Shown: positions 34,259 to 41,589 of the stretch, piece by piece
Position numbering within the stretch: position 1 is the stretch's first letter
Layout: the number at the start of each line of letters is the position of its first letter
NCBI RefSeq assembly: GCF_022179765.1
Contig: NZ_BPRE01000006.1
Location: 248,001-312,000, forward strand
Length of the DNA stretch: 64,000 bases
Reading direction: 5' to 3'
Origin: Methylorubrum suomiense
GTDB lineage: Bacteria; Pseudomonadota; Alphaproteobacteria; Rhizobiales; Beijerinckiaceae
Position numbers and translations under genes: made by a program
Notes under the pieces: generated by a model
What the model was told of the DNA's origin: nothing
Seen by the model: only the letters and a program-made list of their open reading frames with translations
Databases searched by the model: none

Positions 34259-34462
34259 GTGACGTCTCTGCGATGGCTCGCCCTGCTGCCGCCCGCGGGC
34301 ATGCTGCTCGGCCCCTACTTCCTCAACCGGGTCGAGCCGATGGTGCTCGGCATGCCGCTGCTGCTCGCCTGGCTCGTCGCCTGCACGGTGGCGACCTCGG
34401 CCATCATGGCGCTGATCTACCTCACCGATCCGGCCAACCGCGATTCCGGGGACGGCGCATGA
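34259..34462 (+). CDS. DUF3311 small membrane protein, symporter partner
   Basis: A 67-residue protein with two hydrophobic helices (WLALLPPAGMLLGPYFLN; MPLLLAWLVACTVATSAIMALIYL). DUF3311 proteins are regularly encoded immediately before sodium:solute symporters and are thought to be accessory subunits. GTG 34259 follows GGGAGGGTCGGCCC. The stop overlaps the ATG of the next gene (ATGA), indicating translational coupling. Confidence 0.85.
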   Translation: MTSLRWLALLPPAGMLLGPYFLNRVEPMVLGMPLLLAWLVACTVATSAIMALIYLTDPANRDSGDGA

Positions 34463-35922
34463 ATGCGGCGCTTCCCGTCATCGCCCTCGCCTTCGCGGTG
34501 GCCCTCGGCCTCGGCCTCTGGGCCCGCGCCGGCCACGACATGGACATGGAGCAGTGGAGCGTCGGCAAGCGCGGCTTCGGCACCGTGCTGGTCTTCCTGC
34601 TGATGGCGGGTGAGATCTACACCACCTTCACCTTCCTCGGCGGCTCGGGCTGGGCCTACGGCAAGGGCGGGCCGACCTACTACATCCTCTGCTACCTCAC
34701 GCTGATCTACGTAATCTCCTACTGGCTGCTTCCGCCGGCCTGGGCCTTCGCCAAGCGGCACAACCTGTTCTCGCAGCCCGATTATTTCGCCGCCCGCTAC
34801 GACAGCAAGCCGCTCGGCTTCCTCGTCGCCCTGGTCGGCCTCGTGGCTCTGGTTCCCTACATGGTGCTCCAGCTCAAAGGGCTCGGCATCATCGTCTCGA
34901 CCGCCTCCTACGGCGCGATCCCGCCGACGCTGGCGATCTGGATCGGGGCGGCGGCGGTCACCGTCTACGTGATGGTGTCGGGCATCCGCGGCTCGGCCTG
35001 GACCGCGGTGGTCAAGGACATCCTCATCCTCGCCGTGGTGGTCTTCCTGGGCCTGTACCTGCCCTACCATTATTACGGCGGCATCGGCCCGATGTTTACG
35101 GCGATCGATCAGGCCAAGCCCGGCTTCCTCGCCCTGCCCGAGCGGGGCCAGAGCGCGACGTGGTTCGCCTCGACCACGGTGCTGACGGCGCTCGGCGGCT
35201 GGATGTTTCCGCACATCTTCGCCTCGATCTACACCGCGAGCGACGCGCGCACCTTCCGGCGCAACGCGGTGTTCCTGCCGCTCTACCAGCTGATGCTGCT
35301 GTTCGTGTTCTTCGCCGGGTTCAGTGCGGTGCTGCAGGTGCCGGGCCTGACCGGCCCCGACGTCGACCTGTCGCTGTTCAAGATCGCGCTCGAGACCTTC
35401 CCGCCGTGGTTCGTCGGGGTCATCGGTGCCACCGGGGTGCTGACCGCCCTGGTGCCGGGCTCGATGATCCTGATCGCGGGGGCGACCCTCATCGCCCAGA
35501 ACCTCTACCGGCCGCTGGCCAAGGACGCCACCGATGCCTCGACCGGGCGCCTCGCCAAGATCATGGCGCCGGTGCTCGCCCTCGCCTGCGTCGGTTTCAC
35601 CCTCTACGGCGGCGAGACGATCGTGCAGCTGCTGCTGATCGGCTACGCCGTCGTCACGCAGCTGTTTCCGGCCTTCTTCTTCAGCCTGTGGCGCGAGAAC
35701 CCGCTGACGAAGGCCGGCGCCATCGCGGGAATTCTCGCGGGCGTCGCCGTCGTCTCCGTGACGGTGGTCGGCGGCTACACGCTGGCGAAGCTGTTTCCGG
35801 GTCTGCCGGGGCCGATCCAGGATCTCAACGCGGGCGTCGTGGCCCTCGCGCTGAACCTCGCGGTCGCCTTCGCGGTGAGTCTGGCGGGCCGGGGGGCGCG
35901 GACCGCAGCCCGGTCCGCTTGA
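34459..35922 (+). CDS. Sodium:solute symporter family permease (MctP-like)
   Basis: A 487-residue inner-membrane transporter with about 13 helices. Family features include GTVLVFLLMAGEIYTTFTFLGGSGWAYGKG near the N-terminus, YFAARYDSKPLGFLVALVGLVALVPYMVLQLKGLG, GIRGSAWTAVVKDILIL and GVLTALVPGSMILIAGATLIAQNLY. The DUF3311-plus-symporter arrangement matches the MctP monocarboxylate permease of rhizobia, suggesting lactate/pyruvate-type substrates, but substrate is inference. A hairpin at 35939-35968 follows. Confidence 0.88.
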   Translation: MNAALPVIALAFAVALGLGLWARAGHDMDMEQWSVGKRGFGTVLVFLLMAGEIYTTFTFLGGSGWAYGKGGPTYYILCYLTLIYVISYWLLPPAWAFAKRHNLFSQPDYFAARYDSKPLGFLVALVGLVALVPYMVLQLKGLGIIVSTASYGAIPPTLAIWIGAAAVTVYVMVSGIRGSAWTAVVKDILILAVVVFLGLYLPYHYYGGIGPMFTAIDQAKPGFLALPERGQSATWFASTTVLTALGGWMFPHIFASIYTASDARTFRRNAVFLPLYQLMLLFVFFAGFSAVLQVPGLTGPDVDLSLFKIALETFPPWFVGVIGATGVLTALVPGSMILIAGATLIAQNLYRPLAKDATDASTGRLAKIMAPVLALACVGFTLYGGETIVQLLLIGYAVVTQLFPAFFFSLWRENPLTKAGAIAGILAGVAVVSVTVVGGYTLAKLFPGLPGPIQDLNAGVVALALNLAVAFAVSLAGRGARTAARSA

Positions 35923-35938
35923 TGGCGACGAAAGCCCG

Positions 35939-35968
35939 CCCCCTCATCCTGCCGGCAGGACGAGGGGG
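35939..35968. repeat. Dispersed CCTCATCCTG hairpin, minimal copy
   Basis: CCCCCTCATCCTGCC is directly followed by GGCAGGACGAGGGGG, a 30-base palindrome with one mismatch pair. Its arms match the ends of the larger elements at 25063, 37805, 54681 and 63608. It lies between a convergent symporter and small membrane-protein gene and may act as a two-way terminator. Confidence 0.75.
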
Positions 35969-36035
35969 GGAAGGGCCGTCGAACGGTCGCCGCGCCGGGT
36001 GCGCGGCTGCGCCGGACGATCCGGCGCGGAGGATG

Positions 36036-36173
36036 TCAGGCCCGCGCGGTACGTCCGCGGGCGAGGGCGCCCTTGAGGGCGGTGACGGGGAGAAGCACCG
36101 TCTTCACGACGGCCGTGACGGCCAGGACGGCGAGGACCGGCAGGATCGCCACGCAGATTCCGCTGACGCGCAT
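36036..36173 (-). CDS. Small single-pass membrane protein
   Basis: A 45-residue predicted protein, MRVSGICVAILPVLAVLAVT followed by AVVKTVLLPVTALKGALARGRTARA. It would be one transmembrane helix with a basic C-terminal tail. The ATG follows CAAGGAAACAACCG, a credible ribosome-binding site. I cannot name a family. It lies between the convergent symporter and xerC, and its reality rests only on the ribosome-binding site and the helix. Confidence 0.4.
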   Translation of the reverse strand: MRVSGICVAILPVLAVLAVTAVVKTVLLPVTALKGALARGRTARA

Positions 36174-36281
36174 CGGTTGTTTCCTTGAGCGACTCGGGCG
36201 GCCTCGACCGCCGGCTGGAGCACAGTCCGCCACTCAATCGCGGCAAGACCAAGGTGAATTCGGTCCGTGAATGCGACAGCC

Positions 36282-37277
36282 TCACGGGTTTGTCGTGCTG
36301 GCCAACCGTCCGGCACGGGGATGGGCCGCGTCGAAGGCACTCATCAGGCGCGCCGCATCGACCTTCGTGTAGAGCTGCGTCGTCGAGAGCGAGGCATGGC
36401 CAAGCAATTCCTGGATCGCGCGCAGTTCCCCCTGGCGGGCCAGGAGATGGGTCGCGAAGGAATGTCGCAGGGCATGCGGCGTCGCGCTCTCCGGCAGGCC
36501 GAGGGCGCCGCGCAGGCCCGCGACGGCGTATTGCACGATCCGCGGCGAGAGCGGGCCGCCCTTCGTCCCGACGAAGAGCGGGCCCTCCGGATCGAGCGGG
36601 TGCGGGCAGAGGGCGAGATAATCGGCCACGGCCGCCGACACGGCCGGCAGCACCGGCACGTCGCGGACCTTGCCGCCCTTGCCGGTCACCCGCACCGCGT
36701 CGATCCCCGGCACCGGCGCGTCGCGGGCGGACAATCCCAGGGCCTCGGAGATGCGCAGGCCCGAACCGTAGAGGAGGGCGATCACCGCCGCGTCGCGGGC
36801 CAGCACCCAGGGCTCCCGCGTCGCATCGGGGCGGGTCTCGGGCAAGGTCATCGCCACGGCGGCGGTCACCGGCAGCGGACGCGGCAGGCGCCGCTCGACC
36901 TTGGGCTGGCGCACCGCGCCGAGCGCCGCGATGCTGCCGTGCCTCTCCCGCTCGAGATGGCGGGCGAAGGAGCGAAGCCCCGCGAGCATCCGCATCAGGG
37001 AGCGTCCGGAGATGTCGTCGGCACGCCGGGCCGCCATGAAGGTGCGCAGGTCCCGCGGCTTGAGGGCGATGAGGATCGGTATGGTCGGCGTGCCCGAGCG
37101 GGCGTCGAGATGGGTCAGGAACTGGCGCAGATCGCGCTCATAGGCCTCGACGGTGTTGGCGGCCATGCGCCGTTCCTGGGCCAGCGCCCGGCGCCAGCTC
37201 TCGGCGGCGGCGCGGAGCGCGGCGTCGCCGGGGAGAAGGAGCGGATCGGCATCGGCCTGTCGGGCGCTCGGGGACAT
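36282..37277 (-). CDS. xerC: Tyrosine recombinase XerC
   Basis: A 331-residue site-specific recombinase that with XerD resolves chromosome dimers at dif. The N-terminal SAM-like domain covers residues about 20-105 (ESWRRALAQERRMAANTVEAYERDLRQF). The catalytic domain has Arg in YGSGLRISEALGL, Lys in GKGGKVRDVPV, HALRHSFATHLL and LGHASLSTTQLYT, with the nucleophile Tyr. All catalytic residues are present. No attachment site, integrated element or second integrase is nearby, which argues for the housekeeping recombinase. A GTG at 37292 is an alternative start. Confidence 0.9.
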   Translation of the reverse strand: MSPSARQADADPLLLPGDAALRAAAESWRRALAQERRMAANTVEAYERDLRQFLTHLDARSGTPTIPILIALKPRDLRTFMAARRADDISGRSLMRMLAGLRSFARHLERERHGSIAALGAVRQPKVERRLPRPLPVTAAVAMTLPETRPDATREPWVLARDAAVIALLYGSGLRISEALGLSARDAPVPGIDAVRVTGKGGKVRDVPVLPAVSAAVADYLALCPHPLDPEGPLFVGTKGGPLSPRIVQYAVAGLRGALGLPESATPHALRHSFATHLLARQGELRAIQELLGHASLSTTQLYTKVDAARLMSAFDAAHPRAGRLASTTNP

Positions 37278-37380
37278 GCGGCGAGCAAGCACCGCTTATG
37301 GTTGACGATCGGTTAAACCCCCTTTTCCCGAGGACGGACTGCGCCATCTGGCCGCCCATCATCCCCGAAAGAGAGCCCCG

Positions 37381-37776
37381 ATGGCCAAGCCCGTTCACAG
37401 CATGATCCGCGTCCGCGACGAGGCGCGCTCGCGCGACTACTATTCCCGCGCCTTCGGCCTGGAACCCGCCGACCGCTTCGATTTCCCGGACTTCACCCTG
37501 CTCTACCTGCGCGACCCGGCCTCGCCGTTCGAGCTGGAGCTGACGGTCAACAAGGATCGCTCCGAGCCCTACAATCTCGGCGACGGCTACGGCCACATCG
37601 CCTTCGTGGTGGACGACGTCGAGGCCGAGCACGCCCGCTTCACGCGTGAGGGCTTTCCGGCCACCGACCTCAAGACGCTCAAGCACGGCGACACCCCGCT
37701 CGCGACCTTCTTCTTCGCCACCGACCCGGACGGCTACAAGATCGAGGTGATCCAGAAGGGCGGTCGCTTCGCCTGA
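37381..37776 (+). CDS. VOC-family glyoxalase I-like protein
   Basis: A 131-residue vicinal-oxygen-chelate protein very like lactoylglutathione lyase (GloA), which converts the methylglyoxal-glutathione adduct to lactoylglutathione. Metal-ligand positions can be followed: His in KPVHSMIRV, Glu in FELELTVN, His in GYGHIAFVVDD and Glu in GYKIEVIQK. Other family features, DYYSRAFGL and ATDPDGYKIE, are typical of GloA. The ATG at 37381 follows GAAAGAGAG. Activity toward another alpha-ketoaldehyde adduct is possible. Confidence 0.88.
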   Translation: MAKPVHSMIRVRDEARSRDYYSRAFGLEPADRFDFPDFTLLYLRDPASPFELELTVNKDRSEPYNLGDGYGHIAFVVDDVEAEHARFTREGFPATDLKTLKHGDTPLATFFFATDPDGYKIEVIQKGGRFA

Positions 37777-37804
37777 GCGGGGACGCCCTCATCCAACCCA
37801 TCCC

Positions 37805-37915
37805 CCTCATCCTGAGGTGGCGGCGCGAAGCGTCGCCCTCAAAGGAGGGCTCCAGAAGTCTCGGCGATCTCCGGAGGCCTCCCTCGAGGCCGCTGCGCGG
37901 CACCTCAGGATGAGG
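37805..37915. repeat. Dispersed CCTCATCCTGAG hairpin, copy 2 (long form)
   Basis: Perfect 15-base terminal arms, CCTCATCCTGAGGTG (37805-37819) and CACCTCAGGATGAGG (37901-37915), enclose further partial dyads (GGAGGGCTCC and GGAGGCCTCC regions). It fills the gap between the convergent VOC gene and the periplasmic protein gene. Confidence 0.85.
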
Positions 37916-37952
37916 ATGAGGGCGAGACGTAAACCGAAGATGGTGCCGTGCC

Positions 37953-38330
37953 TTACGGCGCCGTCTTCTCGAAACGCTCGAAGGCCGCGATGCCCTTCTC
38001 GCAGGCTGCGGGCGAGGGGGCCGGCAAGCTGGTTTCCAGGCGCATGGCGTCGTCGAGGGAGAGCAGGTAGCGCTCGTCGGTGAGGGCGCGGCCGACCGCC
38101 GCCTGCATCCGAGTCCGGCCGGCGGTGATCGCCGCATCGACCCGCTCGCGCGGTACGCCGCAGGCGAGCGCGCGCCCGAAGACCTTGCCGTGCCGCTCGC
38201 CCTCGGCCTGCGGGATCACCAGGGGCCTGCCCTGCGGCAATTCCTGGGGCTTGTCCTGAGGCCTCTCCTGCGCCGCGGCCGAAGCCGACCACAGCAGCGG
38301 GGCCAGACACAACGCCGCGCGCATCCGCAT
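37953..38330 (-). CDS. Periplasmic protein of unknown function
   Basis: A 125-residue secreted protein. Residues 1-20 are a signal peptide (LCLAPLLWSASAAA), then a Gln/Pro/Lys-rich linker (QERPQDKPQELPQGRP), then a helical domain with two cysteines (ALACGVPRERVDAAITAGRTRM; SPAACEKGIAAFERF) that could form a disulfide. ATG 38330 follows AAAAGGGAGGACG, a strong ribosome-binding site. It lies 64 bases downstream of hrpB on the same strand. No family recognised. Confidence 0.68.
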   Translation of the reverse strand: MRMRAALCLAPLLWSASAAAQERPQDKPQELPQGRPLVIPQAEGERHGKVFGRALACGVPRERVDAAITAGRTRMQAAVGRALTDERYLLSLDDAMRLETSLPAPSPAACEKGIAAFERFEKTAP

Positions 38331-38394
38331 CACCACACGTCCTCCCTTTTGATGTCGTCGTAGCCGGCCCGGGGCGGCGCCGTCACGTCCCGGA

Positions 38395-40878
38395 TCAGGC
38401 GCCTCTGGGCTTCGCCCGCCGGGTCGGCGCCTCGGCCAGGGGATCCTCCGGCCAGGGATGGCGGGGATAGCGCCCGCGCATCTCCGAGCGCACCGCGCTC
38501 CAGGAGCCGCGCCAGAAACCCGGCAGGTCGCGGGTGATCTGGATCGGGCGTTGGGCCGGCGAGAGCAGGTGCAGGACCAGCGGCACCCGCCCGCCGCCGA
38601 GCGCGGGATGCCGGTCGAGGCCGAACAGCTCCTGCACGCGGACCGCCAGCAACGGCTCGGGGCCGGATTCGTAATCGACCGGGATGCGCGAGCCCGTCGG
38701 CACCTCGACATGGCTCGGCGCCTCCTGCTCCAACCGGGCGCGCAGGGGCCAGGGGAGCAGCGCGTGCAGCGCCTGGCCGAGATCGTCGGCGGTGATCGCC
38801 GCGAGGGTGGTGCGCCCGACGATCCCCGGCGCAAGCCAATCCTCGATGGATGCCTCCAGCGCCTCGTCCGAGAGGTCGGGCCATTCCGCGCCTTGCGCCG
38901 CGCGCAGGAAGCGCACGCGGGCGCGCCACTGCGCCAGCGCCGGCGTCCAGGGCAGGCGCTCGAGGCCGAGCCCGGCGACGCCGCGGGCCAGAGCGCGCGC
39001 GGCATCCGCGTCGGCCGGGACGGGAAGCGTCCGCTCGTCGAGGCTGAGGGCGCCGAGGCGGCGACTCTCCCGCGCTCGCAAGCCCCGCGCCTGCGGATCG
39101 AAGGCGACGCTGCGCACGGTCGCGATGGCTCCGGCGAACAGCGTGTCGATGGCCTGCGGCGCGATGGCGGCGGCGGCGAGGATGCGGGCGTTGGCGGCGG
39201 TGCCGGTCAGGTCCGCCACCACGAGGAAGGTCTCGCGGGCGAGGGCGCTCGCCGGGTCGAGGAGCCCGGCCCGGCCATTCGCCATCAGCACCGCGCCCTC
39301 GCGACCGCGCGCCCTGGCGACCCGGTCGGGATAGGCGAGCGCTAGGAGCGCGCCGGGCTCGGCCAGGATCGGATCGGGTTCGAGAGGGGGCGTCCCGGCG
39401 GCGCGCTCGGCCTGGCGCGCCCAACCCTCGGCGAGACGGCGCATGTCGGCGGCCCGCCCGCCGCGGTCGCGCCCGAACCGGTCGAGGCGCTCCGACAGAT
39501 CGACGGCATCGCCCCCGAGGCCGCGCTCCACCAGCACGGCGGCGAGGTCGGCGGCCCTGCGGGCATGCCCGGCCTCGGCGGCGCGGGCCACCATCCGGGC
39601 GAGCCGCGGCGGCAGCGGCAGCGCCCGCAGGGTCCGTCCGGTGGCGGTGAGCCGCCCATCGGCATCCAGCGCACCGAGATCGGCGAGCAGGGCGCGGGCC
39701 TCCGCCAAGGCGGGCGCGGGCGGCGGATCGAGGAAGGGCAGGGCGGTCGGGTCGGCGAGCCCCCAGGCGGCGCAGTCGAGGACGAGACCGGCGAGGTCGG
39801 CCGACAGGATCTCGGGGCGGGCGAAGGGCTCCAGCGCCGCGGTCGCGGCCTCGGGCCAGAGGCGCCAGCAAATCCCCGGCTCGGTCCGCCCGGCACGGCC
39901 CCTCCGCTGGTCGACCGAGGCGCGGGAGGCCCGCGCCGTGACGAGGCGGGTCATGCCGTTGCCGGGCTCGTAGACCGGCACGCGGGCGAGCCCGGAATCG
40001 ACGACGATGCGCACGCCCTCGATGGTCAGCGAGGTTTCGGCGATCGAGGTCGCGAGCACCACCTTGCGCCGGCCCGGCGCCGCCGGGGCGACCGCCCGAT
40101 CCTGCTCGCCCTGAGTCAGGGCACCGTAGAGGGGTGCGAGATCGGTGTTTTCGGGCAGGCGCCCGTCCAGCCGCTCCGCGGTCCGTCGGATCTCGGCCTG
40201 CCCCGGCAGGAAGGCGAGCAGGGAGCCCGGATCGGCCCGGAGCGCCCGCAGGATCGCGCCGGCCATCGCGTCCTCGATGCGCTCGTTGGCGGCCCGATCG
40301 AGATGACGGGTCTCGACCGGATAGGCCCGGCCCTCGGATTCGATCACCGGGGCATCGCCGAGGAGCCGCGCCACCCGCGCGCCGTCGAGGGTCGCGGACA
40401 TCGCCAGGATGCGCAGGTCCTCGCGGAGCGCGCCCTGCGCATCGAGGGCGAAGCCGAGGCCGAGATCGGCATCGAGGGATCGCTCGTGGAACTCGTCGAA
40501 CAGCACCGCGCCGATGCCGGCAAGTTCCGGATCGTCGAGGATCATGCGGGTGAACACGCCCTCGGTGACGACCTCGATGCGGGTGCGGGGCGAAACCTTC
40601 GAACCCAGCCGCACCCGGAGGCCCACCGTGTCGCCGACCCGCTCGCCCAACGTCTTCGCCATCCGCTCGGCCGCGCCGCGCGCGGCGAGGCGGCGGGGCT
40701 CCAGGAGGATGATCTTCCGGTCCCCGAGCCAAGGCTGGTCGAGCAGGGCGAGCGGCACCCGGGTGGTCTTGCCGGCGCCGGGCGGAGCGACGAGCACGGC
40801 GGCGTTCCGCGCCGCCAGGGCCGCGCGCAGGGCGGGGAGGGCGGCCTCGATCGGAAGAGGGGCGGGGTCGGTCGACAT
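38395..40878 (-). CDS. hrpB: ATP-dependent helicase HrpB
   Basis: An 827-residue DEAH-box helicase of the HrpB type, close to the E. coli length. Motifs: I, VLVAPPGAGKTTRVPLAL; II, VLFDEFHERSLDADLGL (DEFH variant); III, LAMSATLDG; IV/V, VVLATSIAETSLTIEGVRIVVDSGL; VI, QRRGRAGRTEPGICWRLW. The C-terminal HrpB-specific domain with WKR-type repeats is present (DLPGFWRGSWSAVRSEMRGRYPRHPWPEDPL). Its cellular RNA target is not known. The start at 40878 is chosen by conservation; no Shine-Dalgarno sequence is visible, and an in-frame ATG at 40983 is an alternative. Confidence 0.93.
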   Translation of the reverse strand: MSTDPAPLPIEAALPALRAALAARNAAVLVAPPGAGKTTRVPLALLDQPWLGDRKIILLEPRRLAARGAAERMAKTLGERVGDTVGLRVRLGSKVSPRTRIEVVTEGVFTRMILDDPELAGIGAVLFDEFHERSLDADLGLGFALDAQGALREDLRILAMSATLDGARVARLLGDAPVIESEGRAYPVETRHLDRAANERIEDAMAGAILRALRADPGSLLAFLPGQAEIRRTAERLDGRLPENTDLAPLYGALTQGEQDRAVAPAAPGRRKVVLATSIAETSLTIEGVRIVVDSGLARVPVYEPGNGMTRLVTARASRASVDQRRGRAGRTEPGICWRLWPEAATAALEPFARPEILSADLAGLVLDCAAWGLADPTALPFLDPPPAPALAEARALLADLGALDADGRLTATGRTLRALPLPPRLARMVARAAEAGHARRAADLAAVLVERGLGGDAVDLSERLDRFGRDRGGRAADMRRLAEGWARQAERAAGTPPLEPDPILAEPGALLALAYPDRVARARGREGAVLMANGRAGLLDPASALARETFLVVADLTGTAANARILAAAAIAPQAIDTLFAGAIATVRSVAFDPQARGLRARESRRLGALSLDERTLPVPADADAARALARGVAGLGLERLPWTPALAQWRARVRFLRAAQGAEWPDLSDEALEASIEDWLAPGIVGRTTLAAITADDLGQALHALLPWPLRARLEQEAPSHVEVPTGSRIPVDYESGPEPLLAVRVQELFGLDRHPALGGGRVPLVLHLLSPAQRPIQITRDLPGFWRGSWSAVRSEMRGRYPRHPWPEDPLAEAPTRRAKPRGA

Positions 40879-41088
40879 CGACGGGGAGGTGACCCGGTTC
40901 GGCTCGGCGCGCAACCCATTGTCACCGCACGCACAAGGACCGCGGAACAATCCGTTTAACCCCTGATCATCCTTATCAAACATTTTTTACTGGATTTCGT
41001 CCCAGTTTGCGGAACGGCCGCGCTCACGCCGACTTGAGGGCTCGACGTGCCGCACGGGCACGGACGAACCACGGACGGACGAGAGACT

Positions 41089-41388
41089 ATGCGGATTGCC
41101 CTCACCCTCGCAGCCGGTGCGCTGCTCTGCGGCCTCGGCGCCGGCTCGGTCTCGGCCGCTCCGGCCATGCCCGCCCCCGGAATCGTCGCGGGCGACGCGG
41201 TCGAGACCGTGGTGTATGGCGGCCGGCACCATCATCGCGGCTATCACCGCCACCATCGCACCACCAAGATGGAGCGCCGGATGCGCCGTGAAAACACGAT
41301 GCGCTACGGCAACCCGAACGCCCGCAACCCGGAGCGTCCCGGCTACCAGCAGCAGCTCGGCAACACCACCAACGGCCCGCGCTACTGA
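41089..41388 (+). CDS. Small secreted histidine-rich protein
   Basis: A 99-residue protein with a clear signal peptide (RIALTLAAGALLCGLGAGSVSAAPA) and a mature region that contains GGRHHHRGYHRHHRTTKMERRMRRENTMRYGNPN. Seven His residues lie within 14 positions, then an Arg/Asn-rich tail. It could bind metal or be a surface-associated structural protein; no family is recognised. It is divergent from hrpB with AT-rich sequence between, and ends at a strong terminator (41449-41479), so it looks like an independently expressed monocistronic gene. Confidence 0.7.
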   Translation: MRIALTLAAGALLCGLGAGSVSAAPAMPAPGIVAGDAVETVVYGGRHHHRGYHRHHRTTKMERRMRRENTMRYGNPNARNPERPGYQQQLGNTTNGPRY

Positions 41389-41448
41389 GCGGTTTCGGGG
41401 ATCGGTGTCCGCACGGACGACGATCCCACGAGACGACGGATCGGACAG

Positions 41449-41479
41449 CCCGCCCGGCTTCGCGCCCGGCGGGTTTTTT
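41449..41479 (+). terminator. Intrinsic terminator of the histidine-rich protein gene
   Basis: CCCGCC (41449-41454) pairs with GGCGGG (41468-41473), with partial inner pairing, followed by TTTTTT. Confidence 0.85.
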
Positions 41480-41589
41480 CATGCGCGGGGCCGTTGCCTT
41501 GCGCCGCCTGGGGAGAGCGCACACTTGTCCACGGTGTTCGCTTTCCGTCTCCGGTGCCGCGATGCGGTGGGGCTGCTAGCCTCCTCCCC

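Noticed and set aside
36282-37277. Integrase of a genomic island
   Set aside because: The recombinase has XerC-like length and motifs, there is no tRNA or direct repeat beside it, and flanking genes are ordinary chromosomal genes.
40879-40983. N-terminal extension of HrpB from the ATG at 40983
   Set aside because: The added 35 residues have no similarity to the family N-terminus, and the AT-rich start region looks like the divergent promoter.
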